NCBI RefSeq assembly: GCF_030272615.1
Contig: NC_081415.1
Coordinates: 107,944,406 to 108,008,405 of the forward strand
DNA from: Cryptomeria japonica
Lineage: Eukaryota > Streptophyta > Pinopsida > Cupressales > Cupressaceae
Direction: 5' to 3'
Length of the DNA: 64,000 nt
In this document: positions 58,865-64,000 of the stretch, one piece after another
Position numbering within the stretch: position 1 is the stretch's first letter
Layout of the letters: each line of letters starts with the position of its first letter
Position numbers and translations under genes: made by a program
The notes under the pieces: generated by a model
Told to the model about the DNA's origin: nothing
Seen by the model: the letters and a program-made list of their open reading frames with translations, nothing else
The model's database searches: none

Positions 58865-60554
58865 ATGGCAACTAATAGTTTAAGTTCATCTAGTTATTTT
58901 GGAGCTATCTTTTGAAGGGATATTTCAAGGCTTGATGGAATAAATTATACAGTATGGAAGATTTTGATGAAGAATCATTTGAGATGTATTGGCAAGGAGA
59001 TTTGGGAGATCACACAGAATGGTGTCACACCCTATAATCCGAGATCTAGCAATCCTCCTCTAGAAAACTTGGACAAGGAGCTTGAGAATGATTATAGAGA
59101 AAGAGAAGCCCTCTTGTGTGCACTTTCTGATTAGGAAATAATGGGATTAACTAACAAATCATCTAGAAAGGCTATATGGGATAAGTTGGAGACTCTTAAT
59201 GAAGGTGACCCTACAGTGAAGATTGCTAAACTTGATGGTTACCGGGTGAGATATAAAAACTTGAAGATGGAAGCAGATGAAAGGATTACTGCATTCATGG
59301 AAAGGGTAAATGAGATTGTTATGGGAATTCAATGTTGTGGTGGAACTCTGAGCGAAGATAAAATTATTTCTAAAGTCCTGAGAACCCTACCACCAACTTA
59401 CAAAATGAAGACTACTGCTATTAATGAGTTGAGAACAATGGCTAATACATTTGTCGATAGAGATACTTTTTTTGGGAGACTATCTTCTTTTGAGCTTGAA
59501 GAATTTGGACCTTCTAGAGCTGTGAAGACTGAACATGATTTTCATGCATCTACATCTACAACCAGCAAGGAAGACTGGAAAGCTTTATATGCAAAGAAAT
59601 TGGAAGATATGAAGAGAGAAGATGATGAGTTTGAGAAACTTGAATCACTGTTTTCTAGAAGAGTATCGAAAGGATTAGTAGGAAGTAAGTATGAAGGAAA
59701 AGAACCTTTTAAATGTTTTTCATGTAATAAGATTGGTCATTTTGCATCTAGATGTCTTGAAAGAAATTCAAGATTTGAAGAAAGAGTTAAAAGATCATTT
59801 AAGCCTAACCTTGGATATCAGAGCAAGTATAAATACAAGAAAAAAAAAGACAAATCATGCTACATAGTAGATTAGGAAGGCATTACTAATTCTGATGATG
59901 AACTGGCAAAAGACTCCACTAGTGGATCTGGCAATGGGAAGGAATGGGTATTCTTGGCTATCAAAGAAGATGATCTAGCACTGGAAGAGAATGTATCTGA
60001 AGAGAAGGCACTTTCTACTAAAATTGAAGACAAAGATGAATGGGTAATTGACAGTGGTTGTTCACATCATATGACTGGAGATAAAGGGAAGTTTCTGTCT
60101 TTGCAAGAATTTGATGGTGGTCTCGTTAGATTTAAAGATGACAAGGCATGTATGATCAAAGGAAAAGGAACTATATCATTGGATGGTAAGAACAATACTG
60201 ACAATGTTTACTATTTTGAAGGTTTGAGGCATAATATTTTTAGTGTAGAACAATTGGTAGATAAGGGATTTCATTTATAGTTCAAGGATGGAAAATGCAA
60301 AATCATTAACAGATCTAGCTTGGAGATAACAACTAGTACATAGACAAAAGGTAATATATTTTATTTGAACTTCAGTGAAAGGACATGTTTGATTACACAG
60401 ATTGATGAGAGTTGGCTATGGCATAAAAGGCCATGTCATGTGAATTTTGATTGCATTGTGAAGATCAGTTCAACTTAGGCAGTTAGTGATATACCTAAGA
60501 TTATGAAGCCCTATAATCCGGTATGTAAAGAATGTCAAATGGGTAAATAGGTCA
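58865..60554 (+). pseudogene. Element I gag, protease and gag-pre-integrase
   Basis: ATG 58865 (MATNSLSSSSYFGAIF) is 45 bases past the PBS and its frame is kept to the integrase, broken only by stops (58913, 59132, 59873, 60278, 60341, 60476, 60548). Gag: KAIWDKLETLNEGDPTVKIA, ERITAFMERVNEIVMGIQCC; knuckle CFSCNKIGHFASRC (59714-59755); basic tail. Protease: WVIDSGCSHHMTGDK (60041-60085), Asp-Ser-Gly intact. Gag-pre-integrase: LWHKRPCHVNFDC, NPVCKECQMGK. It is close to A in sequence, and apart from stops it is well kept. Confidence 0.88.
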
Positions 60555-61476
60555 GAACCTCTTTTAAGAGTATACAAGATAAATCAAATGATGTTCTTGA
60601 TCTTATTCATACTGATTTGTGTGGCCTTGCTAGAGTTAAAAGTTTTCAAGGTGATAGATATTTCATGCTAATCATTGATGATTATTCTAGAATGATGTGG
60701 GTTACTTTTTTGAAAGAAAAATTTGAAGCATTTGAAAAGTTTAAAATATTCAAGGCTAAAGTGGAAATTGAGATAGGATTGAAGATTAAGTGTTTGAGAT
60801 CATATCATGGTGGAGAATTCACATCCAGTGAGTTTAATATCTTTTGTGACAAGCATGGTATAAGAAAACAATTTTCCGCTCCCCGGACACATCAATAGAA
60901 TGGAGTTTTGGAAAGGAAGAACATAACTATATTGGATGTTGCTAGAACAATGATGATGGAAGCTATTCTACCTCATATCTACTAGAGAGAAAGTGGTAAG
61001 ACTCTTTATGAATTATGGTTTGGCAATACACCTACAATTAGGTATTTTAGAATTTTTAGTAGTAAATGTTATATTAGGAGAGATGATATTATTAGGAAAT
61101 TTGATCCTAGATGTGATGAAGGAATATTTCTTGGTTATTCTAATGAAAGCAAAGCATATAGATGTTATAACAAGAGATTGCAGAGACTTATGGAGAATGC
61201 TAATGTCAAAGTAGATGAGTTGAACATAAGTCAAATCAGATTTTATGAGAAGGAACTGACAATGGATATGATTATATCTTAATTGATAGCATCTTTACTA
61301 GAATAAAGAGTTGAAATAGTTACTCCGATAGTATAAGAGAACTCTACAGTAACTGAAGAACAAGGAAGAGGAACTGAAAGTCAGAAGACTCCTAGGTATG
61401 TGAGATTGAATCATTCAGAAGATCAAATCATTAGGGATAAGAGCAATGGAATGATGACAAGAAGAAGAATGACAAC
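60555..61476 (+). pseudogene. Element I integrase (cut by element J)
   Basis: DLIHTDLCGLARVKS, RYFMLIIDDYSRMMWVTFLK and KIKCLRSYHGGEF: the second catalytic Asp is Tyr (TAT, 60803-60805). Stops at 60896 and 60983; NGVLERKNITILDVARTMM keeps Glu. About 20 codons are missing between the REA and ELWFGNTP blocks (near 60990-61000). IRKFDPRCDEGIFLGYSNES and the linker IRDKSNGMMTRRRMTT follow, ending at J's LTR. Confidence 0.87.
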
Positions 61477-62701
61477 TGTAAAGCGGAAAATCACGGTCGA
61501 ACCCTAGTTGGTCTCCCCTCTTCTAACTCTGAGGAGAGAGAAGGGAGGTTCGCTAGGATTCGATGGGTTTTCACTTAGGGGGAAGACTTTACATTCAAAA
61601 GAGGGGTTGAAACTCATAAGATCCAATCCCACACAAGGTAAGATTGGATGCTAGATGAATTTCAAGGGTTAGGAACGCAAGGCTACCCTCTTTTGTAAAG
61701 AATGTTGATTAAGGAAATTGAGCTAAGAATGCATAGAAAGTCATAAAGATTCACTTATAAACTGAGTTCGGGTTATAGGATGAAGCTGCGGACCTGGAAT
61801 TAGCAGTAAAATGTCGATACGGCGCTGTCCTGCAAATTTGGGCAAAAGTTGTCAGGACGATGGCGCCCGGCGCCACGGTCCTCCGAAAAATCCGCGAAAT
61901 GAAGGGGGATCTGTTCGTCTCTGCACAAGGATTCCAGATCTTCAATTTCAGCTGCGTACCTGCAACCTACACACAGAAAAGCGAAGACGATTGGGGGGTT
62001 AGGGATTAGGGGTTTGCCTTTAGGTCAAACCCCAGTTTTGGAATTAACCAAGAAATGAGCAAGAGCTATAAATGTAAATGACTGTAAAACAAGTACTAAT
62101 ACCTTGTTCTAAGGATGTTTGTATCCTTATGTGCGAAGGTTTAGATGTTGTATGTTGTAGTATGTAGCATGTAATAAGTGATCTCCTCTTCAATGGTTGA
62201 ATCCTTGTCTTGAATGCAACACTTAGCCTTGAATGGAGACTTGAAATGATCAATTGCTTGAAGGAATGCTTGAATGCTTGAATGCTTGAGTATAGTTTCC
62301 ACGCCTTTTCCATCATATCGAATGAAAGAGTAAAATGTAGTTTATATACTTGTCATTTAGGGCTGATAGACTGATTTTCCCGACCTTAGGCCGACCAGGG
62401 AAGTATATTTCCAAATTGCAATCAAAAAGACCCGATATCACTTAGGAAACCGGGCCCAAAATAGGACCCAGGGACCAGGGCGCTGGGCGCCATGGTCCTG
62501 AGGGACCAGGGTGCTGGGCGCTCTGGTCCCACCTCCCAAGACATCAGGGTGCAAGGAGGTTCAGGCCAGGGTGCTTGAAAAATGCAGTTTTCAGTGTCTT
62601 GAGCGAGTTTTGGGGTCTCCATTCAGGTTGCGTGTTGCGTCGCCATCGTGAAGACCGAAATGCAGTCAAAATTGCAAGTGTCGCAATTTTAGGACGCTAC
62701 A
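61477..62701 (-). repeat. Element J 3' LTR (1,225 bp)
   Basis: It starts TGTAAAGCGG and ends GGACGCTACA. It holds a GC-rich tandem pair of about 32 bases (AGGGACCAGGGCGCTGGGCG near 62468 and AGGGACCAGGGTGCTGGGCG near 62502), a related GGCGCCCGGCGCC at 61862-61874, and an AATGCTTGAATGCTTG repeat at about 62256-62289. Confidence 0.8.
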
Positions 62702-62722
62702 TTTAGCCCCCACTTTAGCGGG
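62702..62722 (-). promoter_or_regulatory. Element J PPT
   Basis: Minus strand CCCGCTAAAGTGGGGGCTAAA, directly before the LTR. Confidence 0.65.
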
Positions 62723-63489
62723 AGTATGTATGCTCATACTTCCGGTAAAGTACAAGGAAACAACGTTGAAAGACTTTCACCACGTCAAGGAGGCAAGATA
62801 CACCAAGCCCCCAGTGGACTAAGGATCTTACAACTTCGATTGACAAAGTAAAAGGGAAGATCACGAGGAAGAACCATGACTGTCAGTAGTAAGGTTCCCT
62901 CACTATGAGTCATGCAAAAGAAATACCAAAAATCTTCAAGACAAAGCTAAGTTTGCCAAGAAATTTTCAAGTATCTTTGAAAGGATAGACAGGGTGTATG
63001 CCCCCCTACGTTAAAGCGATCGCACACGCCTCAACGGGGGTGATTGTTTTAACGTAGTGATACACATAAGAAATGAGAAAGGAAAGGAGCACGTTATCGC
63101 AAGGATTTAGCCCCCAAGTGTGAGATAAACCCAAGGATAATAGACACAAAACACAAAGCACGAGGTGACTTCGCTTTCCTCGGGGTCAGTATGCTGTATG
63201 ATAAGTCATGTATATATATCATATGTATGTATGCATAATTGTTCTTCATTCCCCAATCAAGGAAGGTCACCTAGAAGAAGGGAACACATATGTCTTTTGA
63301 GTCAACATGAGAGAGATCAAGAGATCTCAATGCTTTGCATCATCCTCAAGTAGACAACACTAAGGACGACAAATAGAAGAATGAGAATAACATATAGAAG
63401 AAGTAACACAAGAGAGGGGAAGAGAGTCTACCATGCTAATGTAACTAGTCTAGCATGTCATCTACCCCCCGATCTTGCTGATCAATGTT
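62723..63489. other. Element J 3' untranslated region with a hairpin
   Basis: About 770 bases without a supported ORF. A perfect 10-bp inverted repeat, CTACGTTAAA (63006-63015) and TTTAACGTAG (63048-63057), encloses a GC-rich loop. Confidence 0.5.
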
Positions 63490-63998
63490 TCAGGAAGGCA
63501 GGGAACACGCTAGAGGAGGAACATCCAACACAGCAGATGGAGCTATCACAAGATCCAAACAAGGGCTATGTTCATGTTCCAAGCCACATTGTTCTTGTCT
63601 AGGAGCTAGGATAAGTGCTTTAGAAAATTCATTAGATAAATGGTTATCAACATCAACAAGTTCATATTCACTATCAGAAGCAAGAGGAGTAACATTTTCA
63701 TCATGCATAACATTTTCATCTATATCATCATCAAGATTTATAAAAATAGGATCTTTAACTCGCACTGGATCAAGACCATCATGCATCTTATGTTTAGGAG
63801 ATTTAGGCTCAATATCCGGCTGAGGAGAAAATGGAATAATGCTTGTTGAAGGTGTTTTTGGAGATTGTAAAGTTTGAGCTCTAAGACAACGCTTTCGTCG
63901 GCGTTCACGTGCAGAACGATTTCGTCTAGTCTTAGTAGGAAGTGGAGAAGACTGAGGAGGAGGAATGTTCTCATCCTTAGCACTTGGGTGTTTAGCTT
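63490..63998 (-). CDS. Element J ORF, C-terminal part, unknown function (partial)
   Basis: An open minus-strand frame runs from the window edge to a stop at 63490, about 169 codons. It has a Pro/Ser-rich part, a strong basic patch (TRRNRSARERRRKRC, about 63925-63881) that looks like a nuclear-localisation or nucleic-acid-binding signal, a Ser/Pro-rich stretch, an acidic Asp/Glu-rich block (INLDDDIDENVMHDENV) and a Cys/His-containing end (CGLEHEHSPCLDLV). It carries no stop, unlike nearly all other frames here, so J may be young. Likely the C-terminal tail of the element's polyprotein; the family is not recognised. Confidence 0.55.
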   Translation of the reverse strand, partial: AKHPSAKDENIPPPQSSPLPTKTRRNRSARERRRKRCLRAQTLQSPKTPSTSIIPFSPQPDIEPKSPKHKMHDGLDPVRVKDPIFINLDDDIDENVMHDENVTPLASDSEYELVDVDNHLSNEFSKALILAPRQEQCGLEHEHSPCLDLVIAPSAVLDVPPLACSLPS

Positions 63999-64000
63999 GT

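Larger units (their letters stand above)
57634..64000 (+). mobile_element. Element I: Copia LTR retrotransposon, plus strand (3' part beyond window)
   Basis: I is inserted in the Gypsy remnant. The 5' LTR is 57634-58806, PBS 58809, gag-protease-integrase in one frame 58865-61476, then cut by element J. The RT, RNase H and 3' LTR would lie beyond J, outside the window, so the TSD (left flank TTATG) cannot be checked. Actual I sequence here is 57634-61476. Confidence 0.85.
61477..64000 (-). mobile_element. Element J: LTR retrotransposon, minus strand (3' end only)
   Basis: J is inserted in I just after its MTRRRMTT linker codons. The 3' LTR is 61477-62701, the PPT follows at 62702, and the internal region runs off the window. 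The coding strand is minus, with an ORF end at 63490. The LTR is richer in G and C than everything else here and unrelated to the Copia LTRs. The PPT type (AAAGTGGGGGCTAAA) and the TGTAGC LTR start suggest Ty3/Gypsy, but no pol motif is in view. Confidence 0.75.

Noticed and set aside
61477-62701. GC-rich segment as a host gene, rDNA or CpG island
   Set aside because: TG...CA termini, an adjacent PPT and insertion within element I coding sequence show it is an LTR.
63640-63849. Plus-strand frames overlapping the element J ORF
   Set aside because: The minus-strand frame is longer, is open to the window edge, and fits J's orientation given by its PPT.

Overview
This window looks like repeat-rich nuclear DNA from a large plant genome. 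I infer a gymnosperm, possibly a conifer, from the dense, old, AT-rich LTR retrotransposons with LTRs of 0.8-1.5 kb, but this is weak evidence. I found no host gene, tRNA, rRNA or CRISPR array. Almost everything is retrotransposon sequence. Most of it is one stack of elements inserted into each other, which can be untangled from LTR boundaries, 5-bp target-site duplications (TSDs), primer-binding sites (PBS, the initiator-Met-tRNA type TGGTATCAGAGC) and polypurine tracts (PPT). I use letters A-L for the elements.

Layout. Positions 1-354 are the end of an LTR. 355-5359 hold unassigned sequence and a broken minus-strand gene (1690-4480). A minus-strand Ty3/Gypsy pol remnant (5360-7135) is split by a 50-kb stack and resumes at 57576. 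Element G (Copia, minus, 7141-57570) sits in the Gypsy. Element D (plus, no pol) sits in G's 3' LTR. Element C (Copia, minus, 8487-30053) sits in D's 5' LTR. Element A (Copia, minus, about 15671-28860) sits in C's 5' LTR. Element B (plus, no pol, 21201-27696) sits in A's gag. On the other arm, E (Copia, plus, 33164-48885) sits in D's second ORF, and F (minus, no pol, 40776-48872) sits in the last bases of E's 3' LTR. C and G each also carry a solo LTR (K, L), both flanked by CTTTC. To the right, Copia element I (plus, from 57634) is in the Gypsy and is cut by J (minus, from 61477), which runs off the window.

Two kinds of element live together. A, C, E, G and I are Copia elements with gag, protease, integrase, and (except I, cut off) reverse transcriptase and RNase H in the Copia order. 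Their PPT (AAAGGGGGAG type) and C-rich LTR ends recall Sireviruses. All are broken by stop codons, frameshifts, deletions or lost catalytic residues. B, D and F have the same kinds of LTR signature, PBS and (B, F) PPT, but no protease, integrase or reverse transcriptase. They instead carry ORF1 (about 330-450 codons: coiled coil followed by several CCHC zinc knuckles) and ORF2 (about 1,070-1,110 codons, no family I recognise, similar among the three elements). I read B, D and F as a non-autonomous lineage that may be moved by the Copia proteins. This two-ORF lineage is the best candidate here for something undescribed.

A second recurrent feature is an inverted repeat bracketing the PPT and the start of the 3' LTR in A, B, C and G, with a changed but still pairing version in F. 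The decay pattern (stops mostly explicable as C-to-T or G-to-A changes) fits methylated, silenced DNA.
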